Shown here: one piece after another, positions 1 to 7,820 of the stretch
How positions within the stretch are numbered: position 1 is the stretch's first letter
Layout: the number at the start of each line of letters is the position of its first letter
Origin: Actinomycetota bacterium
GTDB taxonomy: Bacteria; Actinomycetota; Thermoleophilia; Miltoncostaeales; Miltoncostaeaceae
Direction: 5' to 3'
NCBI GenBank assembly: GCA_963169235.1
Contig: CAUJCX010000045.1
Location: forward strand, 1-33,874
Length of the DNA: 33,874 bases
Notes under the pieces: generated by a model
The model's input: the letters and a program-made list of their open reading frames with translations, nothing else
Databases searched by the model: none
What the model was told of the DNA's origin: nothing
Position numbers and translations under genes: made by a program

Positions 1-653
1 CGGCGCGTCGGGGCGGCGGGGCACGTCGCCGGGATGGGCGCAGGCGACGGCGGTGCGGCGATGCGCACCACGAGCTGCGACACCGTGCCCCGCGTCTCGA
101 TGCGCAGCCGCCAGCAGCCCTCCCGGGACGGCATCGCGCCGACGGCCCGTCCCGACGTGGTGGAGCGCTCCTCGCGCCCGTCCCCCGCCAGCGTCGCGGT
201 CACGGTCACCGGGGCACGGTCGTCGAGGTCGGCCCGGTCGGTGGCCCACAGCACGCCCGTGCCCGCAGGGATCTCGGTGACCGGACCCGGCAGCCCCGGG
301 AGGATGGCGGTGAGGCCCGCCGGGTTGGGGTCGGGGCGCATCCACGGCCCCATGCGGGTGGAGGGGACGCCCGGCAGGCGCCCGGAGCGGATGGGGGCGA
401 CGGCACACGGAGCGCCGGCGGTGGTGGCCGCGCCGCCTCCCGCCTGGCGCCCGTCGCGGACCACCTGCGCCGCCGTCACCCCGGCACCTACCGCGAGCGC
501 CGCCCCGGCGACGCCCACCGCCACCCGGCGGGCCCGCGCCCGGCGGCGTCCGCCCGCCAGCGCCCCGAGCGCGTCGTCGCACAGGCCGGGCGGCGCACCG
601 GCGTCGCCCTCGGCGCGCCACAGCCGGCGCAGGTCGTCGTCGAGCGGGCTCAT
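1..653 (-). CDS. Putative anti-sigma / membrane protein paired with ECF sigma factor (partial, runs off left edge)
   Basis: Open frame on the minus strand from an ATG at 653 to the window edge, about 217 codons with no stop. The product begins MSPLDDDLRRLWRAEGDAG, has a basic stretch (GRRRARARR) and then one hydrophobic segment at about residues 43-60, followed by a long extracytoplasmic region with Pro/Gly-rich parts and a few Cys. This layout (short cytoplasmic head, one membrane helix, exported tail) and its place directly after an ECF sigma gene suggest an anti-sigma factor or a co-regulated surface protein. I do not see a zinc-binding anti-sigma HxxxCxxC motif, so the role is inferred from position. 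The reading AGGAGTGCCGCG-ATG gives a good ribosome-binding site. The C-terminus is missing. Confidence 0.72.
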   Translation of the reverse strand, partial: MSPLDDDLRRLWRAEGDAGAPPGLCDDALGALAGGRRRARARRVAVGVAGAALAVGAGVTAAQVVRDGRQAGGGAATTAGAPCAVAPIRSGRLPGVPSTRMGPWMRPDPNPAGLTAILPGLPGPVTEIPAGTGVLWATDRADLDDRAPVTVTATLAGDGREERSTTSGRAVGAMPSREGCWRLRIETRGTVSQLVVRIAAPPSPAPIPATCPAAPTR

Positions 654-665
654 CGCGGCACTCCT

Positions 666-1160
666 TCAAGGGCCTGGCGCAGGTCGTCGAGCGCGCGCCA
701 GGCGGCTCTTCACCGTGCCGACGGGCACGTCGAGCGCGTCGGCGATCTCGTCGGGGGTCAGGTCGCGCCCGTAGCGCAGGCCGATCACCACGCGGCGGTC
801 GGGGCTCAGCTCGGCCACAGCGTCCCACAGGGCGCCCAGGCCCTCCGGGGCGGGCTGCGGCGGGGCGGCGACGTGCGGCCACAGGGGCGCCAGGCGACGC
901 GGCGAGCGGCGCACGTTGAGCGCCTCGTTCACCACGATGCGGCGCAGCCAGGCCCGGAACGGGCGCCGGCCGTCGAACCGCGGTAACGCCCGGAACGCCT
1001 TCAGCAGGGCGGTCTGGGCCACGTCGTCGGACGCCGCCGAGCCGGCGACCGCGCGGGCCGTCGCCGCGGCCTCCGGCCACGCGACGCGGAAGAGCTGGGC
1101 GGCCGCGGCCTCGTCGCCCCCGCGGGCCCTGCGCACCAGCTCGGCATCGGGATCGTCCAT
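666..1160 (-). CDS. ECF-family RNA polymerase sigma factor (C-terminus probably frameshifted)
   Basis: 164 residues from the ATG at 1160 (MDDPDAELVRRARGGDEAAA). Sigma region 2 spans about residues 20-86 (DDVAQTALLKAFRALPRF, then FRAWLRRIVVNEALNVRR). Region 4 spans about 108-157 (LSPDRRVVIGLRY, then LTPDEIADALDVPVGTVKSRLARA, the helix-turn-helix that reads the -35). ECF sigma factors direct transcription of stress or envelope regulons and are usually held by an anti-sigma encoded next door, as seems true here. As sequenced the frame ends RRPAPGP and stops at 666. One frame over, the same DNA reads ALDDLRQALEGVPR and stops at 650, overlapping the next gene as ATGA. That tail is much more typical of the family, so a small indel in the GCGCGCGC run at 691-698 is likely. 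Upstream in-frame extension beyond 1160 is not coding-like. Confidence 0.9.
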   Translation of the reverse strand: MDDPDAELVRRARGGDEAAAAQLFRVAWPEAAATARAVAGSAASDDVAQTALLKAFRALPRFDGRRPFRAWLRRIVVNEALNVRRSPRRLAPLWPHVAAPPQPAPEGLGALWDAVAELSPDRRVVIGLRYGRDLTPDEIADALDVPVGTVKSRLARARRPAPGP

Positions 1161-1212
1161 CGGACGGTCAACACCCTGACAGGCCGACCGGATCCCGCCG
1201 GTGGGCCCGTGG

Positions 1213-1243
1213 GCGCGGGGCGCACCCCATGAGCGCCCCGCGC
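1213..1243 (-). terminator. Strong GC hairpin downstream of the secreted-protein gene
   Basis: Perfect 11-bp inverted repeat: GCGCGGGGCGC at 1213-1223 and GCGCCCCGCGC at 1233-1243, with a 9-base loop. It begins 15 bases past the stop codon of the minus-strand gene at 1259-1753 and lies before the sigma gene. There is no T-tract, as is common for high-GC actinobacterial terminators. Probable terminator that isolates the sigma gene. Confidence 0.6.
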
Positions 1244-1258
1244 GGACCTGCAGCCCTG

Positions 1259-1753
1259 CTACTTCTTGGCGGTACGGATGACCGGGCCCTTGCCGGTGAG
1301 GTTCCACTGGTGGCGCACGGTCACCTTCTTGCCCTTCTCGGTGCGCGTCAGCACCGTGCTGGCCCGCCGGTAGTGCACGGACGCCTCGCCGTTGGTGCGC
1401 TGCGTCACCGTGAACGTGACGTTGTAGCGCGCGCCCTTCGTGCTGGCGCACTCGCCCTCGCAACCGCCGTACATCGCGATGCCCGTGGCCGTCGCCGTCT
1501 TGGCGCCCCAGTTCTTCCAGCGCAGGTTGCGCAAGGTGTAGCTCTGGTTCTGGCAGCTCATCGCGAATGTGCGCGGCGACCGCACGCTTTCGCCCTTGCA
1601 GTTGGTGAGGAACGTGACGCCCCGCGTCGCGGACTCACCGGGCGACGTGGCCAGGGGAGCGGCGCTCGCCTGGGCGTGCGCGACGCCCAAAAGGCCGGCC
1701 ACGACGGCGCCCGAGACGGCCATCTGACGGATGGCGGAACGGGTGGACTTCAT
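1259..1753 (-). CDS. Small secreted protein with four conserved cysteines
   Basis: 164 residues. The start is the ATG at 1753, chosen because AGGAG lies 7 bases upstream and because it gives a clean Sec signal peptide: basic MKSTRSAIRQ, a hydrophobic core, and a likely cleavage after AQASA near residue 31. The mature part has four Cys in two pairs (TNCKGES, SCQNQS, GGCEGECAS) and the pattern RWKNWGAKTATATG before the second pair. A W..WG..A.A.G...C...C arrangement of this kind occurs in small exported actinobacterial proteins of unknown function, as I recall them. The C-terminus is Lys/Arg-rich. Likely a disulfide-stabilised extracellular domain; no enzyme motif is visible. Separated from the sigma gene by a strong hairpin, so probably its own transcript. 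Confidence 0.8.
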   Translation of the reverse strand: MKSTRSAIRQMAVSGAVVAGLLGVAHAQASAAPLATSPGESATRGVTFLTNCKGESVRSPRTFAMSCQNQSYTLRNLRWKNWGAKTATATGIAMYGGCEGECASTKGARYNVTFTVTQRTNGEASVHYRRASTVLTRTEKGKKVTVRHQWNLTGKGPVIRTAKK

Positions 1754-1897
1754 TGGAGCTTCTCCTTGGCGAAAAGATGAGGACGCGGCCAGACTCTCGC
1801 ACACGCCCCTCGGACGGGACACGCGCATGTCACGACTGCGTCACGGGTCGGTGCCCGCGAGATGACGACGCCGCCGACGCGCACGCGCCGGGTGGTC

Positions 1898-1903
1898 TAG
1901 GGT
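1898..1903 (+). promoter_or_regulatory. Predicted -10 box (TAGGGT) of a leaderless promoter
   Basis: TAGGGT lies exactly 7 bases before the GTG at 1911. That spacing puts the transcription start on the start codon, as in leaderless actinobacterial transcripts. No clear -35 is visible. Confidence 0.5.
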
Positions 1904-1910
1904 GCCGCGC

Positions 1911-2822
1911 GTGACGACCCAGACCCCCGTGGGCAGCGCGTTGCGGCTGCGAGGCGTGCGCAAGTCGTTCGGCGACGTGCACGCGGTCACCGGACTCGAC
2001 CTCGACGTGCCCGAGGGCACGTGCGTGGGCCTCCTGGGCCCGAACGGGGCGGGCAAGAGCACCACGGTGAAGATGCTGACGGCCCAGTGCATCGCCGACG
2101 CCGGCACCATCGAGGTGCTGGGCTATCCCCTCCCGGCGGCGTCCAAGTCGGCGCGCGCGCAGATGGGCGTGGTGCCCCAGCAGGACAACCTCGACGTGAC
2201 CCTGACCGCGCGCCAGAACCTGATCGTGTTCTCGCACCTGTACCGCGTCCCGCGTGCCGGGCGCCGCGACGCGGTCCAGCGCGCCCTCGAGCTCGCCCGC
2301 CTCACCGACCGGGCCGACGAGAAGGTGACCGCCCTGTCGGGAGGGATGCGCCGGCGCCTGTTGATCGCCCGCGCCCTCATCCACCGTCCCCGGCTGGTGG
2401 TGATGGACGAGCCCACCGTGGGCCTCGACCCCCAGGTGCGGCAGGAGATCTGGGCCCTCATCGACGCGCTGCGCACCGACGGCGTGTCGATCCTGATGTC
2501 GACCCACTACATCGAGGAGGCCGCCCGCCTGTGCGACACCGTGGTGATCGTGTCGCACGGCACGGCCGTCGCCGGGGGCTCGCCCGCCGACCTGGTGACC
2601 GAGCACGCGGGGGCCGAGGCCCTGGAGGTGTACGGCCCGCCCGCGGTGCTGGCGGAGGCCGAGCGTCAGGCCGCCGCGTGCGGCGTCACCACCCGGCGCA
2701 CCGGCACGTCGGTGTCGCTGCTGCGCCTCGACCGCGCCACCGGCCCGCTCCCCGAGGGCGTGCGCCGCGACCCCAACCTCGAGGACGTGTTCGTGCTGCT
2801 GACCGGCGAGGAGATCGCGTGA
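1911..2822 (+). CDS. ABC-2 type exporter, ATP-binding subunit (DrrA/NodI-like)
   Basis: 303 residues. Walker A GPNGAGKST is at about 43-51, the Q-loop near VVPQQDNLD at 88-95, the signature LSGGM at 142-146, Walker B LVVMDEP at 162-168, and the H-loop in STHYIEEA. The C-terminal third, with a conserved DPNLEDVFVLLTG ending, is typical of the daunorubicin-resistance (DrrA) and NodI group of drug or lipid exporter ATPases. It energises the permease encoded next, with which it overlaps by 4 bases (GTGA). Two GTG starts are possible, 1902 and 1911. I prefer 1911 because a TAGGGT box sits 7 bases before it. The substrate cannot be told from sequence. Confidence 0.93.
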   Translation: MTTQTPVGSALRLRGVRKSFGDVHAVTGLDLDVPEGTCVGLLGPNGAGKSTTVKMLTAQCIADAGTIEVLGYPLPAASKSARAQMGVVPQQDNLDVTLTARQNLIVFSHLYRVPRAGRRDAVQRALELARLTDRADEKVTALSGGMRRRLLIARALIHRPRLVVMDEPTVGLDPQVRQEIWALIDALRTDGVSILMSTHYIEEAARLCDTVVIVSHGTAVAGGSPADLVTEHAGAEALEVYGPPAVLAEAERQAAACGVTTRRTGTSVSLLRLDRATGPLPEGVRRDPNLEDVFVLLTGEEIA

Positions 2823-3625
2823 CCGCCCCCGCCGCTCCGTCACGGCCGCCGCGGCGCCTGGGGCGGCTGGAGCCCAGCGCCATCGCGGGCGTGCTGGTGC
2901 GCGAGATCATCAACTTCTCGTCCTACTGGCGCTCGGTGACGTTCTCATCCACCGTCGAGCCCACCATCTACCTGCTGGCGTTCGGGTTCGGCATCGGCGC
3001 GCTGGTGTCGAAGGTGGGCGGCCTCGACTACGTGCAGTACGTGGGCACGGGCACCGTCGCGACGGCCGTGATGTTCGCGTCGGTGTTCACCACGATGTTC
3101 GGCACGTTCGTCAAGCGCGAGTACCAGCACACGTACGACGCCATCCTGTCGGCCCCCGTCGACACCGAGGAGCTGGTCACCGCGGAGGTGCTGTGGGTGG
3201 CGTTCCGCGCCGGCGTGTACGGCTCGGTGCCGCTGCTGGTGGCGATGGGGTTCGGCCTGTCGCCGTCGTGGGGCATGCTGGTGGTGCCCGCCATCGGCAT
3301 CGCCACCGGCTTCGGCTGGGCCTCGTTCGGCATGGTCATCTCGGCCGTCATGAAGTCGCTCGACAGCTTCTCGTACGTCACCAGCATCGTCATCACCCCC
3401 GTGATGCTGGTGGCCGGCACGTACTTCCCGCTCGACGGGCTGCCGTCGTGGGCGCAGGTCGCCGGGCGGTTCAACCCGCTGTTCCACTGCGTGCAGCTGG
3501 TGCGCCACGCCGTGTTCGGATGGCACCCGCTGGCCGACCTGGGGCACCTGGGCGCGCTGATCGTCTTCGGCGTCGTGATGTGGCGGCTGGCGGTGTGGAC
3601 CACCCGCCGGCGCCTCATCACGTGA
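2819..3625 (+). CDS. ABC-2 type exporter, membrane permease subunit (DrrB/NodJ-like)
   Basis: 268 residues from the GTG at 2819, which overlaps the stop of the ATPase gene and indicates translational coupling. A basic cytoplasmic head (SRPPRRLGRLE) is followed by about six membrane helices. The first includes TIYLLAFGFGIGALV, and later ones cover MLVVPAIGIATGFGWASFGMVI and YVTSIVITPVMLVAGTYFPL. The last stretch (FPLDGLPSWAQVAGRFNPLFHCVQLVRHAVFG) is the conserved ABC-2 membrane signature near the C-terminus. Two subunits of this kind normally pair with two ATPases to export drugs, lipids or glycans. The broken bleomycin-resistance-like gene that follows fits a drug-tolerance cluster, but that is inference. 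Confidence 0.92.
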   Translation: MTAPAAPSRPPRRLGRLEPSAIAGVLVREIINFSSYWRSVTFSSTVEPTIYLLAFGFGIGALVSKVGGLDYVQYVGTGTVATAVMFASVFTTMFGTFVKREYQHTYDAILSAPVDTEELVTAEVLWVAFRAGVYGSVPLLVAMGFGLSPSWGMLVVPAIGIATGFGWASFGMVISAVMKSLDSFSYVTSIVITPVMLVAGTYFPLDGLPSWAQVAGRFNPLFHCVQLVRHAVFGWHPLADLGHLGALIVFGVVMWRLAVWTTRRRLIT

Positions 3626-3636
3626 GGGACGACGCC

Positions 3637-4013
3637 GTGCCCGACCGCGCCACGCCCAACCTCCCTTCCCGCGACCTGGAGGAGACCGCCCGGTTCTACG
3701 CGCGCCTGGGGTTCGCGCAGGCGTTCCGCGACGACGGCTGGATGGTGCTCGTGCGCGGGGCGCTGACGCTGGAGTTCTTCCCTGGCCCGACCTGGCCCCG
3801 GCCGCGAACCCGTGCAGCTGCTGCCTGCGCCTGGACGACGTCGACGCGTTCGCCCGGGTCTGCCGCGACGCGGGCGTACCGGAGGCCACCACGGGCTTCC
3901 CCCGCCTCCACCCCCCGCGCCGCGAGCCGTCGGGACTGCGCATCGGCGCGTTGCTCGACCCTGAGGGGTCGCTGTTGCGCCTGGTCGAGAACCCCACGGA
4001 CGGCGCCGGCTAG
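3637..4013 (+). pseudogene. Bleomycin-resistance / glyoxalase (VOC) family protein, frameshifted
   Basis: From the GTG at 3637 the frame reads VPDRATPNLPSRDLEETARF, then YARLGFAQAF and LTLEFFP, a VOC-fold N-terminal half close to bleomycin-resistance proteins. At about 3781 the match jumps to the next frame, which continues WPDLAPAANP, CCLRLDDVDAFARVC and LLDPEGSLLRLVENP to a TAG at 4011-4013. The joined product would be about 125 residues, the normal length for the family. In the original frame the sequence after EFFPGP becomes Arg/Ala/Thr-rich nonsense. A 1-base insertion or 2-base deletion near 3781-3785 explains it (relatives read EFFPHPD or similar). It is either a real pseudogene or a sequencing error. 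The stop overlaps the stop of the opposite-strand MFS gene in a shared CTAG. It follows the ABC exporter by 11 bases. Confidence 0.8.
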
Positions 4014-5176
4014 CGGGCGCCCCGCCGCCCGCCCGCCACGAGCATCAGCGCGACCACGGCGAGGGCGGGCACCAGCCCGAACGCGCGCCGGGGGCCGACG
4101 GCGTCGGCCAGGGCCCCCAGCACGAACGGCGCGGCCAGGATCGCCAGCGACGCCCCCACCGCCGCCCGCGTCGTGGCCGGGGCGGCCAGGTTGGGCGGCG
4201 CCGCGCCGATCGCCAGCGACAAGCACATGGGGTACACCACCGACACCCCCAGGCCCAGAAGCGCCAGGCCCGCCACGCTGCCCGCGGGCGTCGCCCACGC
4301 CCAGAACACCAGCGCCCCCGCCAGCAGCATCGCGAACGACGCGCCCACCAGCGCGGACGGCGCCCGGGTGACCGCCAGCCGGCCGCCCACCAGGCGCCCC
4401 ACGCCGATGCCTGCGACGAACACCGTCAGCAGGCCGCTGGCCGACGCGTCGCTCAGCCGCACCTCGCTGGACAGGTAGTCGACGGCCCAGAAGCTGACGC
4501 AGAACTCGGCCGCGACGCCGCACACCAGCGCGCCGAACCAGCGCCAGTACGGTCCTCCCAGGCGGCTGCCGTCGGGCGCATCGTGCGCCTCGGCCACCGC
4601 CGTCACGTGCGGCGCCGGGGGCAGCGTGCGCCCCAGCGCCACCACCCCCGCTGCCGCGACGGCCCCCACCAGCAGCCCGGTCCACCACGGCGCGCCCCCC
4701 GCGATCGCCGCGCCGATGGCCAGCGGCGCCACCGCCCCCAGCAGCCCGGCGACGCAGTTGGCCTCGGTGAGGGCCACGGCGCGGGCGTACGGCTGGCGCG
4801 CCTGGATGACCAGGGGCACCACGATGGTGGCCAGCGAGCCGCCCGCCCCCAGCACGGCCGCGACGGCCAGCACCCACCCCAGGCCGGGTGCGACGGCGAA
4901 GCCGACGGCCGCGACGCCGATGGCCGCGCACGCCCCGCACAGAAGCGCCCGCTGCGACCACCGCACCAGCAGCCGCGATGCCGCCAGGCTGGCGGCCAGC
5001 GAGCCCAGCGCCAGGGCCGTCCCCACAGCCCCGATCTGGGTGCGGCTGACGTCCAGTTCGTCGCGCAGGGCGGCCAGCGTGGGACCCATCGAGTAGAGCA
5101 CGTAGCCCCACAGGCCGACCGTCGCGTACGCGATCCACACGGCCCGGTCGCGCGTCAGCGTGGTGCTGGCCGTCAC
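4010..5176 (-). CDS. Major facilitator superfamily transporter
   Basis: 388 residues from the GTG at 5176, with GGAG 8 bases upstream. Twelve hydrophobic segments run through the protein. The first is AVWIAYATVGLWGYVLYSMG, and the MFS loop 2-3 region lies near AASRLLVRWSQRALLCG (a degenerate G..aDr.GrR). A central hydrophilic break (PPAPHVTAVAEAHDAPDGS) separates the two six-helix halves. The second half repeats the pattern with GVGRLVGGRLAV. The substrate is unknown. It is divergent from the ROK kinase with only 40 bases between the starts, so the two promoters must overlap. A sugar-importer plus sugar-kinase pairing is possible. The frame is open far upstream of 5176, but that part is antisense to the kinase and not coding-like. 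Confidence 0.9.
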   Translation of the reverse strand: MTASTTLTRDRAVWIAYATVGLWGYVLYSMGPTLAALRDELDVSRTQIGAVGTALALGSLAASLAASRLLVRWSQRALLCGACAAIGVAAVGFAVAPGLGWVLAVAAVLGAGGSLATIVVPLVIQARQPYARAVALTEANCVAGLLGAVAPLAIGAAIAGGAPWWTGLLVGAVAAAGVVALGRTLPPAPHVTAVAEAHDAPDGSRLGGPYWRWFGALVCGVAAEFCVSFWAVDYLSSEVRLSDASASGLLTVFVAGIGVGRLVGGRLAVTRAPSALVGASFAMLLAGALVFWAWATPAGSVAGLALLGLGVSVVYPMCLSLAIGAAPPNLAAPATTRAAVGASLAILAAPFVLGALADAVGPRRAFGLVPALAVVALMLVAGGRRGAR

Positions 5177-5216
5177 GGCGTAGGCTCCAAAGGAAGGGAT
5201 ACGGATCGGGGGCGCG

Positions 5217-6113
5217 ATGATACTGGCGGGCATCGAGACCGGTGGCACCACATGCCGTCTCGCGCTGTGGCGTGACGGCGAGGTGGTGCGCCGCGCCGTG
5301 GTGCCCACGACGAGTGCCGACGGCACCATCGTCACCATGGCGAAGTTCTTCGCGCCCGGACCGCAGGTGGACGCCGTGGGCCTGGCCGCGTTCGGGCCCA
5401 TCGACCTCCGCCCCGGACCCGGCCACGGCACGCTGCTGGCCACGCCCAAGCCCGGCTGGTCGGGCGCCCCGCTGGTGGCGCGCCTGCGCGAGGCCATCGG
5501 CGCCCCGGTGTACGCCGACACCGACGTCAACGCGGCCGCCCTGGCCGAGGCCCGGTGGGGCGCAGCGCGCGGGCACGGCAACGTCGCCTACCTCACCATC
5601 GGCACGGGGGTCGGGGCGGGCATCCTGCACGACGGCGTCGCCGTGCACGGGCTGGCGCACCCGGAGGTCGGGCACCTGCGCGTGGGGAAGGCCGCCGGCG
5701 ACACGTTCCCCGGCACGTGCCCGTACCACGGCGACTGCCTGGAGGGGCTGGTGTCGGCCCCCGCCATCACGGCCCGGTGCGGCGCCGCGCCCGACGAGAT
5801 CGACGCCGCCACCCGCGCCCGCGTGGTACCGCAGATCGCGGCTCCCGTGGCCGACGGCCTGCGTTCGCTGGTGTACGCCGCCGCCCCCGAGGTGATCGTG
5901 ATGGGCGGTGGCATCTCGCGCATGGAGGGCCTGTACGACGCCACCCGCGAGCTGCTGGCCCAGTCGCTGGCCGCGTTCCCGGGGCTGCCCGAGCACCAGG
6001 ACCCCGGGTTCCTGGTGCGGCCGGGGCTGGGAGACGACGCAGGGCTGATGGGCGCGCTGGTGCTGGCCGGCGTGGACACCGAGCACCCCCCGCGGGTGGC
6101 CGGCGTGGCGTAG
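5217..6113 (+). CDS. ROK-family sugar kinase, fructokinase-like
   Basis: 298 residues. The N-terminal phosphate loop is GIETGGTTCRLAL (residues 5-17). The catalytic Asp is in DTDVNAAALAE (Asp103). The ATP-binding glycine loop is TIGTGVGAGI. The zinc site follows the fructokinase/mannokinase branch of ROK proteins: HPEVGH, then FPGTCPYHGDCLEGL, giving His153, Cys168, His171 and Cys174. It should phosphorylate a hexose such as fructose at C6 with ATP in the cytoplasm. There is no N-terminal helix-turn-helix, so it is a kinase and not a ROK repressor. TACGGA at 5200-5205 may be its -10. The length matches one-domain fructokinases. Substrate preference is inferred from the zinc motif only. Confidence 0.92.
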   Translation: MILAGIETGGTTCRLALWRDGEVVRRAVVPTTSADGTIVTMAKFFAPGPQVDAVGLAAFGPIDLRPGPGHGTLLATPKPGWSGAPLVARLREAIGAPVYADTDVNAAALAEARWGAARGHGNVAYLTIGTGVGAGILHDGVAVHGLAHPEVGHLRVGKAAGDTFPGTCPYHGDCLEGLVSAPAITARCGAAPDEIDAATRARVVPQIAAPVADGLRSLVYAAAPEVIVMGGGISRMEGLYDATRELLAQSLAAFPGLPEHQDPGFLVRPGLGDDAGLMGALVLAGVDTEHPPRVAGVA

Positions 6114-6175
6114 GACGCCCACCCCCGCGCCGGGGCCGACCGTCCCTTCCGGCCTCCGTCACCCCCCTGTCTACC

Positions 6176-6192
6176 TATGCTTCGCCTATGCT
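6176..6192 (+). promoter_or_regulatory. Tandem TATGCT motif at the mod operon promoter
   Basis: CCTATGCTTCG is followed at once by CCTATGCTCGC, an 11-base step, giving TATGCT at 6176-6181 and again at 6187-6192. Either copy could be the -10 of modA. The second copy would start a leader of about 24 bases holding the GGAGGAG ribosome-binding site. The one-turn repetition also makes it a candidate operator for the mod regulator. No match to the E. coli ModE site is claimed. Confidence 0.45.
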
Positions 6193-6223
6193 CGCCGTGC
6201 AACCACCACGGAGGAGTCACCGC

Positions 6224-6985
6224 ATGCGCGGCACGCCCGTCATCATCTCGACCGCGGTACTGGCCGCGTCGCTGGTCGCCACCGGCACGGCGGCCCGGAA
6301 GCCGCCCCCGCTGAAGGCGAACGCGACGCTCAACGGCATCACGGTGTTCGGCGCGGCGTCGCTGGCGCAGGCGTTCCCGGCCGCGATGCCGAAGGTGCGC
6401 TACAGCTTCGCGGGCTCCGACCAGCTGGCGTTCCAGATCGAGCAGGGCGCCCCGGCCGACGTGTTCGCGTCGGCCAACGTGAAGTACCCCGACGCCCTGT
6501 ACCGCAAGGGGCTCGTGGAGCAGCCCCACATCTTCGCGTACAACGTGCTGGTGGTGATCGTGCCGAAGGCGAACCCGGCGCGCATCCGCACGGTGAGCGA
6601 CCTGGCCCGCCCCGGGGTGAAGCTCGTCATCGGAGACGAGACCGTGCCGGTCGGCACGTACACGCGATCGGTGTTCAAGAAGCTCGATCTCAACGCCGCG
6701 CTCGGCAACGTGGTCAGCAACGAGCCCGATGTGCGGGGCGTCGTCACCAAGGTGGCCCTGGGCGAGGCCGACGCCGGCGTCGCGTACTGGACCGACTTCG
6801 TCAACCAGCGCGCGCGGGTGAAGTTCATCGCGATCCCCGCGTCCGCCCAGCCCACCGTCGCGTACTCCATCGCGGTGTCCAAGAGCGCCAAGGACCCGGC
6901 GAAGGCGCGCGCGTTCGTCCGCTACCTCGGCACGCCCATGGGCAAGCGCTGGCTGGTGAAGTTCGGCTTCCGGGTGCCGCGGTGA
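6224..6985 (+). CDS. modA: Molybdate ABC transporter, substrate-binding protein
   Basis: 253 residues, start ATG at 6224 behind a strong GGAGGAG site. A signal peptide covers about residues 1-24 (VIISTAVLAASLVATGTAA); there is no lipobox Cys. The mature domain opens TVFGAASLAQAF and continues with YSFAGSDQLAFQIEQGAPADVFASA, the ModA oxyanion-binding pattern (Ser/Gly loop, then ADVFASA). GDETVPVGTYTR matches the ModA VPxGxY motif. A late Tyr in EADAGVAYWTDF is also typical. It binds molybdate or tungstate outside the membrane and delivers it to ModB/ModC. It is first gene of a tight operon. The signal peptide could equally export a soluble or membrane-tethered form. Confidence 0.94.
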   Translation: MRGTPVIISTAVLAASLVATGTAARKPPPLKANATLNGITVFGAASLAQAFPAAMPKVRYSFAGSDQLAFQIEQGAPADVFASANVKYPDALYRKGLVEQPHIFAYNVLVVIVPKANPARIRTVSDLARPGVKLVIGDETVPVGTYTRSVFKKLDLNAALGNVVSNEPDVRGVVTKVALGEADAGVAYWTDFVNQRARVKFIAIPASAQPTVAYSIAVSKSAKDPAKARAFVRYLGTPMGKRWLVKFGFRVPR

Positions 6986-7001
6986 GCGCGCGCCGCCGGC
7001 C

Positions 7002-7820
7002 GTGAGGCACGTCTTCTGGGTGGTGGCGGCCGTGTTCCTGGCCGCCGTCCTGGCGTTCCTGATGCTGCCGGTGGCGGCGATCTTCCTCAACGTGCCGCCC
7101 ACCGAGGCGTACACGTCGACGGTGGCCACCGACGCGCTGTGGGTGACGGTCAAGACCAGCGCCATCGCCAACCTCGCGTTCCTCGTCGTGGGCACGCCCG
7201 CCGCGTACGTGCTGGCCACCACCCGCATCCCGGGCCGGGCGCTGCTGGTGACACTGTGCGAGCTGCCGCTGGTGATGCCGCCGGCGGTGGCCGGCATCGG
7301 CCTGCTGGCCGCGTTCGGGCGCGTGGGCCTCTTGGGCGAGCAGATCGAGGCGCTGGGCCTCACCATCGCGTTCAGCGAGGCCGCCGTGGTACTGGCGGTG
7401 GCGTTCGTGGCCGGGCCGCTGTACCTGCGCGGCGCCGTCGCCGCGTTCGCCGCCGTCGACCGTGACTGCACGGAGGCCGCGCGCACCCTGGGAGCGGGTC
7501 CCGCCCGCGTGTTCGCCCGGGTCGCCGTGCCGATGGCGGCCGGCGGGCTCGGCACCGCGTGGGCGACGGCGTTCGCCCGCGGCGTGGGAGAGTTCGGGGC
7601 CACCATCATCTTCGCGGGTTCGCTGCAGGGCATCACGCAGACCCTGCCGCTGGCCGTCTACTCGCAACTGGACGCCGACTTCGACCAGGCCCTCGCCATC
7701 GGGGCGCTGCTCATCCTGTTCGCGGCCGCCATCCTCATCACCGTCAGGCTCATCCCCGCATGCCACCGCTACTTCACGCGCACCTCCGCGTCCCGCGCCG
7801 CGACTTCGACGTCGCCGTAG
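7002..7820 (+). CDS. modB: Molybdate ABC transporter, permease
   Basis: 272 residues from the GTG at 7002, 16 bases after modA. About six membrane helices: VFWVVAAVFLAAVLAFLML, then LWVTVKTSAIANLAFLVVGTPAAYVL, LLVTLCELPLVMPPAVAGIGLL, and others to the end. The EAA coupling loop reads DRDCTEAARTLGAGPARVFARVAVPMA, followed by GVGEFGATIIFAGS, both characteristic of ModB/CysT permeases. The last 60 bases overlap the start of modC, so the C-terminal tail after ILITVRLIPA is encoded in an overlapping frame and may be loosely constrained. Forms the channel for ModA-delivered molybdate. Confidence 0.93.
   Translation: MRHVFWVVAAVFLAAVLAFLMLPVAAIFLNVPPTEAYTSTVATDALWVTVKTSAIANLAFLVVGTPAAYVLATTRIPGRALLVTLCELPLVMPPAVAGIGLLAAFGRVGLLGEQIEALGLTIAFSEAAVVLAVAFVAGPLYLRGAVAAFAAVDRDCTEAARTLGAGPARVFARVAVPMAAGGLGTAWATAFARGVGEFGATIIFAGSLQGITQTLPLAVYSQLDADFDQALAIGALLILFAAAILITVRLIPACHRYFTRTSASRAATSTSP

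Noticed and set aside
3696-6122. An 808-codon open frame on the minus strand
   Set aside because: It is antisense to or out of frame with the VOC, MFS and ROK genes, is full of His/Arg/Gly/Ala, and has no family motif. Long spurious frames are expected at this GC content.
5588-7636. A 682-codon open frame on the minus strand
   Set aside because: Antisense to the ROK kinase, modA and modB, which all have clear motifs; composition is non-protein-like.
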